Assembly: GCF_023147505.1 (NCBI RefSeq)
Contig: NZ_JAHXPB010000003.1
Span: 62,001-126,000 of the forward strand
From: Brevundimonas sp. EYE_349
Lineage (GTDB): Bacteria > Pseudomonadota > Alphaproteobacteria > Caulobacterales > Caulobacteraceae
Direction: 5' to 3'
Length of the DNA: 64,000 nt
A program made the translations under genes and the position numbers. Shown here piece by piece: positions 8,804-17,110 of the stretch. Positions within the stretch are counted from its first letter, which is position 1, and each line of letters opens with the position of its first letter. The notes beneath the pieces are model-generated. The model saw only the letters and a program-made list of their open reading frames with translations, made no database searches and was not told the DNA's origin.

Positions 8804-9660
8804 CCGCGACGTGCGCTGACGATCCAGGCGGCGCCGTCGATCCAGACGCCATCGAGACGGAGCTTGCCGGCGAAGGCCAGACGCACCGCCGCCATGGCCT
8901 GAGCGCGCACCGGGCCCGATACGCCCCTCAACGCCCGCTCCAGCGGCCCGACGCGGATCGCATGATCGACCGCATCGTCCAGTGCGGCGTCGGCCGTGTC
9001 GCCCACGCCGAAATGGACCGGACTGTCGAACGGCCGGATATCGATGTCGGCATAGCCGGCGTCGAGAAGAATGCGTGCGATCCGGTCGCGGTCGCCGAAG
9101 GCGAAGGGTCCGGGCGCCTCGGGATCGGCCGGGGCCGGCGCCGACACGAGGTCGCGTATCGCCGCCATCGGCAGGCGGGTCCAGTCGTTCTCGGCCGCGC
9201 CGCGCCAGCAGACGAAGGCCAGCCGCCCAGCCGGCTTCAGCGCGCGGCGCAGATTGGCGAAGGCCGCGACCGGATCGTCGAAGAACATCACGCCGAAGCG
9301 CGAGACGATCCGGTCGAAGTCGGGCGTGAACTCGGCCCGGGCGGCGTCGGCCAGGCGAAACTCCACCGCCTCGCCACTTTGCGATGCGGCCAGGTCCAGG
9401 GCGCGCCCGATCAGGGCCGCCGAGATGTCCATCCCCACGACCCGACCGGAGGGGCCGACGCGGGCGGCCATGTCGAAGGTGGTCGCCCCGGCGCCGCAGC
9501 CGACATCCAGCACATGGTCGCCCACGACCGGGGCGGCGGCGCGCGCCAGGGCCGCGCCATAGGCCGCCAGCATCCGGTCCAGCCGGTCCTGGTTCTCGAC
9601 CCACCGCCGCCCGTTGTCGCCGTTCCAATCCAGCGAAGGCGAGACCGCCGGCCCGCTCAT
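8800..9660 (-). CDS. Class I SAM-dependent methyltransferase
   Basis: A 286-residue protein with the SAM-binding motif I VLDVGCGAG (about residues 50-58), followed by an acidic strand end GMDIS and a C-terminal region resembling UbiE/BioC-type small-molecule methyltransferases. It is the last gene of the leftward iron-uptake operon, two bases after the YVTN-propeller gene, and converges on the ABC ATPase with a 4-base overlap. Its substrate is unknown. In this context it might modify a siderophore or another ligand, but nothing in the sequence demonstrates that. Confidence 0.8.
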   Translation of the reverse strand: MSGPAVSPSLDWNGDNGRRWVENQDRLDRMLAAYGAALARAAAPVVGDHVLDVGCGAGATTFDMAARVGPSGRVVGMDISAALIGRALDLAASQSGEAVEFRLADAARAEFTPDFDRIVSRFGVMFFDDPVAAFANLRRALKPAGRLAFVCWRGAAENDWTRLPMAAIRDLVSAPAPADPEAPGPFAFGDRDRIARILLDAGYADIDIRPFDSPVHFGVGDTADAALDDAVDHAIRVGPLERALRGVSGPVRAQAMAAVRLAFAGKLRLDGVWIDGAAWIVSARRG

Positions 9661-9662
9661 CG

Positions 9663-10775
9663 TCAGGGCCGGATCAGGGTGACGGTGTCGCCCGCCGGAT
9701 CGACAGGGACCGGTGTGCCGGCCGGGGCGTTGCGGGGCAGGCCCCGCGCCTTGTTGGTCACATAGACGGCGTTGGTCGCCGGATCGATGGCGATGGTCTG
9801 GGGGAAGGTGCCGGTCTGGAGATTGGCCAGCACGGCGTAGTCACCGCCGCCCACCACCGTCACGGTGCCCGCCTGGCGGTTGGCGACATAGACCTGATCG
9901 TTGCGGGGATTGTAGGCGACGCTGAGCGCGCCCTCCCCCGTCGGAACCTTCTTGATCACGGCGCCGTCCGCGGCGTTCATGACGGTCAGATCGCCGGTGC
10001 CCTGGCTGGCGACGAACAGACGACCGCCCGCCGCGTCGAAGGCGACATTGGTCGGCTTTTCGCTGCCGGTCGGCCAAGTTCCGACCGACCGGCCCGTCGC
10101 CAGGTCGATGACGCCGACGTCGTTGGAGCTCATGCCCGTCACGAACAGGCGGTTGTTTTGCGAGTCCAGCGCCGCGCCCGTCAGTCCGCCGACCGGGGCT
10201 GCGATCTTGCGCTCGATGGCGTTGGTCGCGCCGTCGATCACCCAGATCTGGTTCGGGCGGCTGGCGTCGTTCGCTTCGCCGCCGACGATGGTGACATAGG
10301 CCTTGTTGCGCGTCTCATCGACGATGACCTCGCGGACGTGGGCGGACTCGTCGTCGCCGTCCTTGATGGTGGCGACCAGGCGGCCGGTTCGGACATCGAC
10401 GACCCCGACCGAGCCGGAGCGCGTCGCCGTGCCGTAAAGCGTCTGGGTGCGGCTGTTGAAGCCCAGGCCGTAGAGCGGATTGGCCGAGACGTCGATGGAC
10501 TGGCCCGGCGTCAGATCGGCGTTCAGGCGGGCGATGGCGCCGCGCGTCTCGCCGCGCGGACCGACGGCGGCGATCAGGATGTTGCTGTCGGTCGGGTTGA
10601 AGACGATCTCATATAGACCGCCCGGCTCGACCTTCACCGACTTGACGATGGCGGGCGCGCCGGCGCTGGCGGCGGGTGGGGTCGGGGCGGTCGTGTTGGC
10701 CAGCGCCGGAGCGGCGACGGTCGCCAGCAGGGCGGCGGCCGCAGCGGCGGCGAAACGAATGGAGGTCATCGGCAT
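9663..10775 (-). CDS. Secreted YVTN/YncE-type beta-propeller protein
   Basis: A 370-residue protein with a cleavable signal peptide (alanine-rich core, AxA site near residue 26) and a propeller of repeated blades. Several blades carry the YVTN/VYVxN signature (for example VYVTN near the C-terminus and QVYVAN before it). Start ATG 10775 has AGAAGGA upstream; the next Met at 10769 is possible. Propellers of this kind are often found beside TonB receptors and are thought to be periplasmic binding or scaffold proteins. The gene lies 29 bases after the substrate-binding lipoprotein gene, in the same leftward operon. Confidence 0.85.
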   Translation of the reverse strand: MPMTSIRFAAAAAAALLATVAAPALANTTAPTPPAASAGAPAIVKSVKVEPGGLYEIVFNPTDSNILIAAVGPRGETRGAIARLNADLTPGQSIDVSANPLYGLGFNSRTQTLYGTATRSGSVGVVDVRTGRLVATIKDGDDESAHVREVIVDETRNKAYVTIVGGEANDASRPNQIWVIDGATNAIERKIAAPVGGLTGAALDSQNNRLFVTGMSSNDVGVIDLATGRSVGTWPTGSEKPTNVAFDAAGGRLFVASQGTGDLTVMNAADGAVIKKVPTGEGALSVAYNPRNDQVYVANRQAGTVTVVGGGDYAVLANLQTGTFPQTIAIDPATNAVYVTNKARGLPRNAPAGTPVPVDPAGDTVTLIRP

Positions 10776-10804
10776 AGTCCTTCTTCGGTCTTCGGGGGGA
10801 TAGG

Positions 10805-11947
10805 TCAGGCGGGCGTCAGGTCGGCCCAGTAGTCGCCGCGATAGGGCACGGCCAGAAACTGCTGATTGATCTGGTCCAGGGTGGCGCGCGGGTTGAGGTC
10901 GGCGAACAGTTCGGGCTGAATCCATTTGGCCAGGATCTCGGTGGCCACGATGTCGATGGGCGAGTTGATCAGTTGGTGCGACAGGCCGTGCGCCCGGCCC
11001 TGACGCACCGCCTTCAGCGTCGATATTCCGGGGCGGCCGGTCACGCGACGCAGGCCCGCCTGCGACTGTTCTGCGTTGAAGTCCGGCCCGACGACGAAGC
11101 CGCCGGCCTTGGCCAGGTGCGGGCCGCCGGTGGCGATGTAGACGTCGGGGTCGCGCTGGATCACATATTCCAGATTCAGCTTGCCCGTCGGCGCGGTCAG
11201 GACGTCGGCCCCGATGTTGCGCCCCCCGACGAAGGCGATGTAGTCGCCGACATTGCCCCGCCCCGGCGAGTTGCAGCAGTCGGGCGTGATCATGGCGTGC
11301 GGTTCCAGAAAGACCGTCGGCCGCTGGTCCATCGGCACGGTCGCCACCTTGGCCGAGATCGCATCCAGCCGAGCCTTCTTGAAGGCGTTGAAAGCGGCGG
11401 CCTGTTCGCCGCGCCCGATCAGGGCGCCCAACAGGGCCAGGCTGCGGGCCTGGTTCTCGAACGGGTGGTTGAAGAAGTCGATGAAGGCCGCCGGCACGCC
11501 CGCCGCCTGCAGCTGGCCCACCTGTTCGTCGCTTGGGCCGGAATCGATCGACACCACCGCCGTCGCCGGCTGCGCCGCCAGCACGGCCTCCAGATTGAAC
11601 GGCTCGCCCGAGCGGGGAATCTTGGGCAGGGTCGCCAGGGCCGGGAACTTATCGACATAGGCCTTGTACATATCCGGGCTGATCCGGTTGACGTCGCCGC
11701 TCCAGGCCGCCAGCAGAGACACGGGATCGGGATGGATCAGCGCCAGGGCGATCAGATAGCGGCCGTCGTCGATGCTGATCTTCTGGCCCGGCGTCAGGGG
11801 GCGGACCGGCCGGTCGCGCAGGTCCTTCAGCCCGGATGTCGTCGCCGCCGTCTCGCGCGAACCGCAGGCCGCAAGCAGGGATAAGCCGCCCAGCGCCAGC
11901 AGGGCCGAACGGCGAGACGGAATGCAAGGCGTCGGGTCGGTCATCAC
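10805..11947 (-). CDS. Iron-siderophore ABC substrate-binding lipoprotein (FecB/TroA-like)
   Basis: A 380-residue periplasmic binding protein. The N-terminus has a SRRSALL segment followed by a hydrophobic stretch and a lipobox LLAAC with the lipidated Cys at 28, so it is probably an inner-membrane-anchored lipoprotein, possibly Tat-exported. The body fits the two-lobe helical-backbone class: DPDVYIATGG near residue 270 is typical of FecB-type proteins. The start overlaps the esterase stop (ATGA, 11944-11947). It should feed a FecCD permease and the ATPase at 8033-8803, but the permease is missing. Confidence 0.85.
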   Translation of the reverse strand: MMTDPTPCIPSRRSALLALGGLSLLAACGSRETAATTSGLKDLRDRPVRPLTPGQKISIDDGRYLIALALIHPDPVSLLAAWSGDVNRISPDMYKAYVDKFPALATLPKIPRSGEPFNLEAVLAAQPATAVVSIDSGPSDEQVGQLQAAGVPAAFIDFFNHPFENQARSLALLGALIGRGEQAAAFNAFKKARLDAISAKVATVPMDQRPTVFLEPHAMITPDCCNSPGRGNVGDYIAFVGGRNIGADVLTAPTGKLNLEYVIQRDPDVYIATGGPHLAKAGGFVVGPDFNAEQSQAGLRRVTGRPGISTLKAVRQGRAHGLSHQLINSPIDIVATEILAKWIQPELFADLNPRATLDQINQQFLAVPYRGDYWADLTPA

Positions 11948-12873
11948 AGGGGCTCTCCGGGCGCCGGGGCGACGCCGGCCAGGGACAGAAGGGTCGGGAT
12001 CAACGAGGCGGCCAGCATTCCGCCGTGGCCCTGGCCCGGCAACTCGCCGAACCGAACATCGACCCCCGCCCCCGCCAGTTGGGCCGCCAGGTCATGCGTC
12101 GCGCCTGCGGGAACCGAGGTCCACATCGGATGGGTGTGCGGTCGCGAGCCGCGTCCCCGCACCTCGTCCTCGCCCACCAGCAGGGTCAGGACCAGGTCGG
12201 GCCGCAAAGACCGCGCCAGGAAGGGCGGGGCGTCGTTCAACACCGCGCCATAGCCCCACCACAAGGACGGGCTGGCCGCGACGAATGTATGATAGGCGTC
12301 CGGCCGCGTCAGGGCCGCATGCAGCACGCACAGCCCGCCGTAGGAATGGCCCCAGATCAGGCTGCGCGCCGGATCGACCGCGACACGACGGGCCACCTCC
12401 GGCGCGATCCGATCCTTCAACAGGGTCAGGAAGGCGTCGGCCCCGCCGCCCGGCCGCCCCGCCGGATCGACCGCCGGGCCGTCAGAGAGCGGGGGCGTAT
12501 AGTCAAAGGCGCGCGCCAGGACGTCGAACTGGCGATCGCCCTCATAGCCGATGGTGACGATGACAGGCGGATCGCCGGCGTCCAGCCGCGCCAGCAGCCC
12601 CTCGTCGATTTGGGCCAGGGCGGCGTCGCCGTCCAACAGCCAGGCGACCGGATAGCCGCCGGGGGGCGCTGTCTTTTTCGGCGTGGCGATCCAGACGCGA
12701 TAGACCCGCGCCCCGTCCTCGGACGTCACCGACAGCCTTTCGAACCCATAGTAGGCCGAGCCGACATCGGCGATGGTCCGGTCCACGCGCGCCGCCGCGG
12801 CCGGCTGGGCTCGAGCGGGCGCGGCCGCCAGGACCGCAAGACCGCAGACGGCGATGAGCAGGGCGCGGCGCAT
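11944..12873 (-). CDS. Periplasmic alpha/beta-hydrolase, siderophore-esterase-like
   Basis: A 309-residue protein with a signal peptide ending near residue 22 (APARAQP). The nucleophile elbow GHSYGGL and the following SPSLWWG block place it in the esterase D/IroE/Fes-like family. A GHGG near the C-terminus could supply the catalytic His. Such enzymes hydrolyse ferric triscatecholate siderophores or related esters in the periplasm. It sits directly after the TonB receptor gene, with which it shares one base (TGATG), and before the binding protein, which supports a role in iron release from an imported siderophore. The truncated copy at 7697-7993 is a relative. Confidence 0.82.
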   Translation of the reverse strand: MRRALLIAVCGLAVLAAAPARAQPAAAARVDRTIADVGSAYYGFERLSVTSEDGARVYRVWIATPKKTAPPGGYPVAWLLDGDAALAQIDEGLLARLDAGDPPVIVTIGYEGDRQFDVLARAFDYTPPLSDGPAVDPAGRPGGGADAFLTLLKDRIAPEVARRVAVDPARSLIWGHSYGGLCVLHAALTRPDAYHTFVAASPSLWWGYGAVLNDAPPFLARSLRPDLVLTLLVGEDEVRGRGSRPHTHPMWTSVPAGATHDLAAQLAGAGVDVRFGELPGQGHGGMLAASLIPTLLSLAGVAPAPGEPL

Positions 12874-14927
12874 CAGAAGCTGTAGTTCACGCCGATCCAG
12901 CCGCGACGCCCGTCGCCCTGGAAGTCGTAGTCGGCGACATTGATCGCCTCGTCGCCCAGATTATAGACGCCCGCCTTCAGGCTGACGGCCGGGGTCACGC
13001 GCCAGTTCGCCCCGACGTCGACGGTGGTGTAGCTGGGATAGCGACGGCCGACCTGGGTCGCGCCGTTCAGGATGGGCTGACCGTTCGCCCCCACGCGGAG
13101 GCCGGCGTTCAGCTCCGCGCCATGATAGTTGACCGCGCCCCACAGGTTCAGCCGCTCATTGGCGTCATAGTCGGCGCGGATATTGGCCATATGCTCGGGC
13201 GTGCGCGACAGCGGCAGACCCTGGTAGGTCCCCGAATTCTGCTCGGAGTCGGTATAGGTATAGCCCGCCTTCAGACCCAGCCGGTCGATGGGCCGCCAGC
13301 GCCCCGACAGCTCCACGCCCTGCAGATCGGCGTCCTGAAGATTGTACCAGTAGTAGAGGCGATAGTTCGGGTTCTCGCTCCAACGGGCGATGGTCCCATT
13401 GGCGTTATAGACTAGGGCGCTGTCGATCTTGTCCTTGAAGGCGGTGCGGAACACCGTCGCGCTGGCCGACAGTGTGGTGGACGGGCTCCACAGCACGCTG
13501 ATCTCATAGTTGGTGCTGGTCTCGGGCTCGATGTTCGGATCGCCCAGGATGACGCCGCACGTCCCGTTCGGACCAACCGAACAGCTGGCCCCGCCCGTGG
13601 TGTAGGCATAGCCGGTCGCCACCTGGCGCAGTTCGGGCGCGCGGAAGCCGGTGGAGACGCCGCCCTTGATCGTCCAGGCCTCGGCCGGGGTCCAGACCCC
13701 ATACAGACGCGGGCTCCAGTGGGAGCCATAGCGTTCGTGGTCGTCGAAGCGCAGGCCAACGGTCAGGGCCAGTCGGTCGTTCAACCGCCATTCGTCCTCG
13801 ACGAACAGAGCGCGCTGCCACACGGTGAAGGTTCCCGGCTGGGTCGCGCTGACGCCGGGGTTCAGATCGACCAGCTTTTTCTCGATAGACTGACCGCCCA
13901 CGACCAGTTGGTGGTCGCCCAGACGGGTCCCCTCCAGCGGGATGTTTAACAGGGCGTCATAGACGGTGTTGGTCAGTTCGGGCGCGCGCGCGTCCTGGGT
14001 GAACGAACCGCTGCGTTGGGTGAATGTCTTTCGCTGGGTCTGTTCGCGCAGCATAGACAGGGCGCTGGTTCCCCAGTCCCACCGGCCGTTCCACCCCAGC
14101 GACGCGGCCGTCCGCTCATTGGTGTTGTAGTTGGACGCGGCCGTGGCCGCCAGGGTCGCGCCGGCCGTGTTCTCGCGCCGGACATCGGTGCGATCCACCT
14201 GAAGCAGCACCTCATGATCCGCATTCGGCGTCCAGGCCAGGCGGCCGGTCAGGTTCCAGTCCTCCCCGCCGTTGACGCCGCCCAGGATGCGATCCTCGTC
14301 GCGCCTATAGGTGCGGCCCCATATCTGCGCGCCCAGCACGCCGTCCACCAGCGGCCCGGCCAGATAGCCCTGCGCCTGACGCCAATCGCCCGAAGCGCCC
14401 TTCTCCTGGGCCACATAGTCGCCGCCGATGGAGCCGCCCCAGCGCTCGGGCACCTTCTTGGTGATGATGTTGATCACGCCGCCGAGGGCGTCGGATCCAT
14501 ACAGCGACGACATCGGACCGCGCACCACTTCGATCCGCTCGATGGCGCCCGATGGCGGGGTGAAGCTCTGTTCGAAGCCGGCGTTGCCGTTGACCCGGCT
14601 GTCGCGCGTGGACTGGCGCTTGCCGTCCACCAGGACCAAGGTGTAGCTGCCGGGCAGGCCCCGAATGAAGACGTCCTGATTGTTCGACCCGCCGCTGATC
14701 GACACGCCCTCCACGTCCCGCAGCGCATCGGTCAGGTCCGCGTTCGGTCGATTGGCCAAGGTCTCCGCCGTCACCACTGAAATCGAGGCCGGCGCCTCCA
14801 CCACCCGCTGCGCCCGCGTCGAGGCCGTGACCACCACATCCTCAAGCGCCGCAGGCTGCTGCGCCTGGGCAAGGGCCGAAACGGGCGCAAAGGCGAAAAC
14901 GGTGGCGAGCAATAGGCGACGGCGCAT
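12873..14927 (-). CDS. TonB-dependent outer-membrane receptor, catecholate-siderophore type
   Basis: A 684-residue receptor. It has a signal peptide (cleavage near AQA, about residue 22), a TonB box-like LEDVVVTAS, a plug domain with VRGPMSSLYGSDALGGVINIITK, and a 22-strand barrel ending in the aromatic NYSF motif typical of outer-membrane proteins. The length and plug resemble FepA/CirA/BtuB-type receptors. It heads the leftward uptake operon, and a Fur-box-like site lies 26 bases upstream of its start. The ligand is probably a ferric catecholate siderophore, given the esterase that follows, but this is inferred. Confidence 0.9.
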   Translation of the reverse strand: MRRRLLLATVFAFAPVSALAQAQQPAALEDVVVTASTRAQRVVEAPASISVVTAETLANRPNADLTDALRDVEGVSISGGSNNQDVFIRGLPGSYTLVLVDGKRQSTRDSRVNGNAGFEQSFTPPSGAIERIEVVRGPMSSLYGSDALGGVINIITKKVPERWGGSIGGDYVAQEKGASGDWRQAQGYLAGPLVDGVLGAQIWGRTYRRDEDRILGGVNGGEDWNLTGRLAWTPNADHEVLLQVDRTDVRRENTAGATLAATAASNYNTNERTAASLGWNGRWDWGTSALSMLREQTQRKTFTQRSGSFTQDARAPELTNTVYDALLNIPLEGTRLGDHQLVVGGQSIEKKLVDLNPGVSATQPGTFTVWQRALFVEDEWRLNDRLALTVGLRFDDHERYGSHWSPRLYGVWTPAEAWTIKGGVSTGFRAPELRQVATGYAYTTGGASCSVGPNGTCGVILGDPNIEPETSTNYEISVLWSPSTTLSASATVFRTAFKDKIDSALVYNANGTIARWSENPNYRLYYWYNLQDADLQGVELSGRWRPIDRLGLKAGYTYTDSEQNSGTYQGLPLSRTPEHMANIRADYDANERLNLWGAVNYHGAELNAGLRVGANGQPILNGATQVGRRYPSYTTVDVGANWRVTPAVSLKAGVYNLGDEAINVADYDFQGDGRRGWIGVNYSF

Positions 14928-14952
14928 GACGAATCCTCAAATCCGCCTCGCT

Positions 14953-14971
14953 GGTAATGCGAATAGTTATC
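14953..14971 (-). promoter_or_regulatory. Fur-box-like site upstream of the TonB receptor operon
   Basis: Read on the minus strand, GATAACTATTCGCATTACC matches the classical 19-base Fur consensus at 13 of 19 positions by my hand alignment. It sits 26 bases upstream of the receptor start in an unusually AT-rich stretch. This is consistent with iron-dependent repression of the uptake operon. Confidence 0.5.
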
Positions 14972-14999
14972 AAATGCAAGAAAGAGGGATGTATGCTGC

Positions 15000-15779
15000 T
15001 CAGTTCAACGCATCGGCGCTGGCGTCGCCCAGGTCGTTGCCGCCGTCGACGTTCAGGATGGTTCCCGTCACGTAAGCGGCCGCTTCGCTAGCCAGATAGA
15101 GGGCCGCCTGGGCGATGTCCTGCCGAGTTCCGTAATCGCGCAGGGCCAGACGCGCCTTCAAGGCGGCCTCCGACGCCGGATCGGCGGTCAGACGGGCCAT
15201 GCCTTCGGTATCCTTGATGGGTCCGGGCGAAATGGCGTTGACCCGCACGCCGGCCGGTCCCCATTCCAGCGCCAGGCATTTGACCACCATGTTGACGCCG
15301 GCCTTGGCCGCGCAGGCATGCACCTGGAAGGGCATCGGATTGACGGCCTGGCCCGCAGTGATGGCGATCAGGGCCGCGCCCGGCTTCCGCAGATGGGCGA
15401 AGGCCGCGTGGAAGACGTTGAAGGTGCCCAGGAGGTCGATGTCGACCACCGTCTTGAACCCATTGGCCGACAGCTTGGCCGCCGGCGCCAGGAAGTTCCC
15501 GGCGGCGCCGGACACCAGGACGTCGATGGGGCCATGGGTTTCGGCGACCTCGGCGTAGATCGCCTCCAGCCGCTGATGGTCGCGGACATCCCCGGCATAG
15601 GCCGTCGCGTCGACGCCAAGCGCGCGCAGACCTTCGGCCGCCGCCTCGATCCGTTCGGGATTGCGGCTGAGGATGACCACCCGCGCCCCGGCCCGGCCAT
15701 AGGCCTCGGCGATGGCCAGGTTGATCCCCCCGGAGGCGCCGGCGATGAAGGCGACCTTGTTCTCGAACGACGGCTTCAT
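15000..15779 (-). CDS. SDR-family reductase, 2,4-dienoyl-CoA reductase-like
   Basis: A 259-residue short-chain dehydrogenase with the cofactor loop GASGGI near residue 14. The region that normally carries YxxxK reads QVHACAAKAGV: the Lys is kept, but the Tyr position is Ala. The same pattern, followed by CLALEWGPAGVRVNAISPGPI, is a hallmark of the mammalian and bacterial 2,4-dienoyl-CoA reductase group. It would reduce a dienoyl-CoA during degradation of an unsaturated chain or ring. Its start overlaps the stop of the NTF2-like gene (ATGA, 15776-15779). It is the last gene of the acyl-CoA ligase operon. Confidence 0.75.
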   Translation of the reverse strand: MKPSFENKVAFIAGASGGINLAIAEAYGRAGARVVILSRNPERIEAAAEGLRALGVDATAYAGDVRDHQRLEAIYAEVAETHGPIDVLVSGAAGNFLAPAAKLSANGFKTVVDIDLLGTFNVFHAAFAHLRKPGAALIAITAGQAVNPMPFQVHACAAKAGVNMVVKCLALEWGPAGVRVNAISPGPIKDTEGMARLTADPASEAALKARLALRDYGTRQDIAQAALYLASEAAAYVTGTILNVDGGNDLGDASADALN

Positions 15780-16207
15780 GTCGCGTCTCCTGGCGCTGGG
15801 CCGCGCATCATGGCGGCGATGTCTGGATGCTCCTTGATCCTGGCGGTCATTCTCTCAAGGAACAGCAAGGCGACCTTGGGCGGGCGAGAGAAGATTTCGA
15901 AGACCGAGATCAGGCCCTGATCGTTCAGCCGCACCCAGTCGACGCCCGACATGGTCTGCCCCTCCACCTCGGCTTCGAAGCGCAGGATCAGGATGTCGCC
16001 GTCCGCCACGACATCGGTGTAGCTCAGGCGATCGAACGACGCGGCCGCGAACCCGAGAAGCGGGGCCACAAGCCCCCTGCCCCTCCAGGATTTTCCATAG
16101 GTCGGGGGACGCAACTCCACGTCCTCGGCCAACAGACTGTCCAGCGCCCCCGTCGCCTTGTCCTGAAACGCCGCGATGATGCGGGCGCTGATCGCGTCTG
16201 TCGGCAT
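15776..16207 (-). CDS. SnoaL/NTF2-like protein
   Basis: A 143-residue protein with the size and pattern of the NTF2-like cone fold: an N-terminal helix pair (AFQDKATGALDSLLAEDVELRPP), then alternating strands ending in VFEIFSRPPKV. Members are isomerases, hydratases, dehydratases or non-catalytic accessory proteins, so the fold alone does not give a function. It lies between two SDR genes in a beta-oxidation-like operon, 44 bases after the upstream SDR gene. It could act on a CoA-bound intermediate, for example as a hydratase or isomerase; this is speculation. Confidence 0.6.
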   Translation of the reverse strand: MPTDAISARIIAAFQDKATGALDSLLAEDVELRPPTYGKSWRGRGLVAPLLGFAAASFDRLSYTDVVADGDILILRFEAEVEGQTMSGVDWVRLNDQGLISVFEIFSRPPKVALLFLERMTARIKEHPDIAAMMRGPAPGDAT

Positions 16208-16251
16208 GGTTTCCGGCCTCGTGCTGCGCGCTCCGCGGACGGGGCAGACGG

Positions 16252-17013
16252 CTATTTCGCGCCCATGCGGATGGCGCCGTCCAGACGGATCACTTCGCCG
16301 TTCAGCATGGGGTTGGCCACGATCGACGACACCAGATGGGCGAACTCTTCCGGCTGTCCCAGACGGCTGGGGAAGGGGACCTGCTTGCCCAGCGAATCCT
16401 GCGCCTCCTTTGGCAGGCTTTCCAGCAGGGGCGTCCAGAAGATGCCTGGGGCGATGGTCATCACGCGAATGCCGTAACGGGCGAACTCGCGCGCGACCGG
16501 CAGGGCCATGCCGACGATGCCCGCCTTGGACGCCGCATAGGCCGCCTGGCCGATCTGACCGTCGAAAGCGGCGACGCTGGCGGTGTTGATGACCACGCCG
16601 CGCTCCTCGCCCACCGGATCGGCGTCATGCAGACGGGCGGCGAACTTGGACATCACATTGAAGGTGCCGATCAGATTGATGGCGATGATCTTCTGAAACA
16701 GTTCCAGGGCCAGGGGCTGGCCATCCTTGCCGATCACCTTGTTGGGCGGGCCGATGCCGGCGCAGTTGACCAGGATGCGCGCCTTGCCATGCAGACCCTC
16801 CGCCTCTTCCAGGGCGCCGGCGACCGCCTCGGCGTCGGTGACGTTCACCTGAAGAAAGGCGCCGCCGATGCTGTCGGCCAGGGCCCGGCCGGCTTCGGCG
16901 TTCAGATCGAAGATCGTCACCTTGGCGCCGCCCTCGGCGAGGGCTCGCGCCGTCGCGGCGCCCAGGCCGGATGCGCCGCCGGTGACGATGGCCGGGATGG
17001 CTTCGGTGATCAT
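16252..17013 (-). CDS. SDR-family 3-hydroxyacyl-CoA dehydrogenase (type II-like)
   Basis: A 253-residue classical SDR with the GGASGLGAATA cofactor loop (near residues 12-22), an NCAGIG motif and a catalytic YAASK near residue 160. The whole pattern, including the insert NKVIGKDGQPLALELFQKII and the GERGVVINTASVAAFDGQ strand, closely matches the type II 3-hydroxyacyl-CoA dehydrogenase family (human HSD17B10 and bacterial FadB2-like enzymes). It would oxidise a 3-hydroxyacyl-CoA with NAD. It lies 97 bases after the acyl-CoA ligase gene on the same strand. Confidence 0.85.
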   Translation of the reverse strand: MITEAIPAIVTGGASGLGAATARALAEGGAKVTIFDLNAEAGRALADSIGGAFLQVNVTDAEAVAGALEEAEGLHGKARILVNCAGIGPPNKVIGKDGQPLALELFQKIIAINLIGTFNVMSKFAARLHDADPVGEERGVVINTASVAAFDGQIGQAAYAASKAGIVGMALPVAREFARYGIRVMTIAPGIFWTPLLESLPKEAQDSLGKQVPFPSRLGQPEEFAHLVSSIVANPMLNGEVIRLDGAIRMGAK

Positions 17014-17110
17014 GGTGTTCTCCAGCTGGAATGCGAACGGGGACGACGCCCGATGGCGGGAATCGAAGGGAAGTCTGGCGACGCGGCGCAGCCGCCTCGT
17101 TCGGGCGCGA

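Noticed and set aside
13690..13705. A CCCCATAC match inside the first TonB receptor gene
   Set aside because: It is within coding sequence, lacks the GGGG half at the right spacing and is outside the catabolic island; it was not counted as a motif copy.
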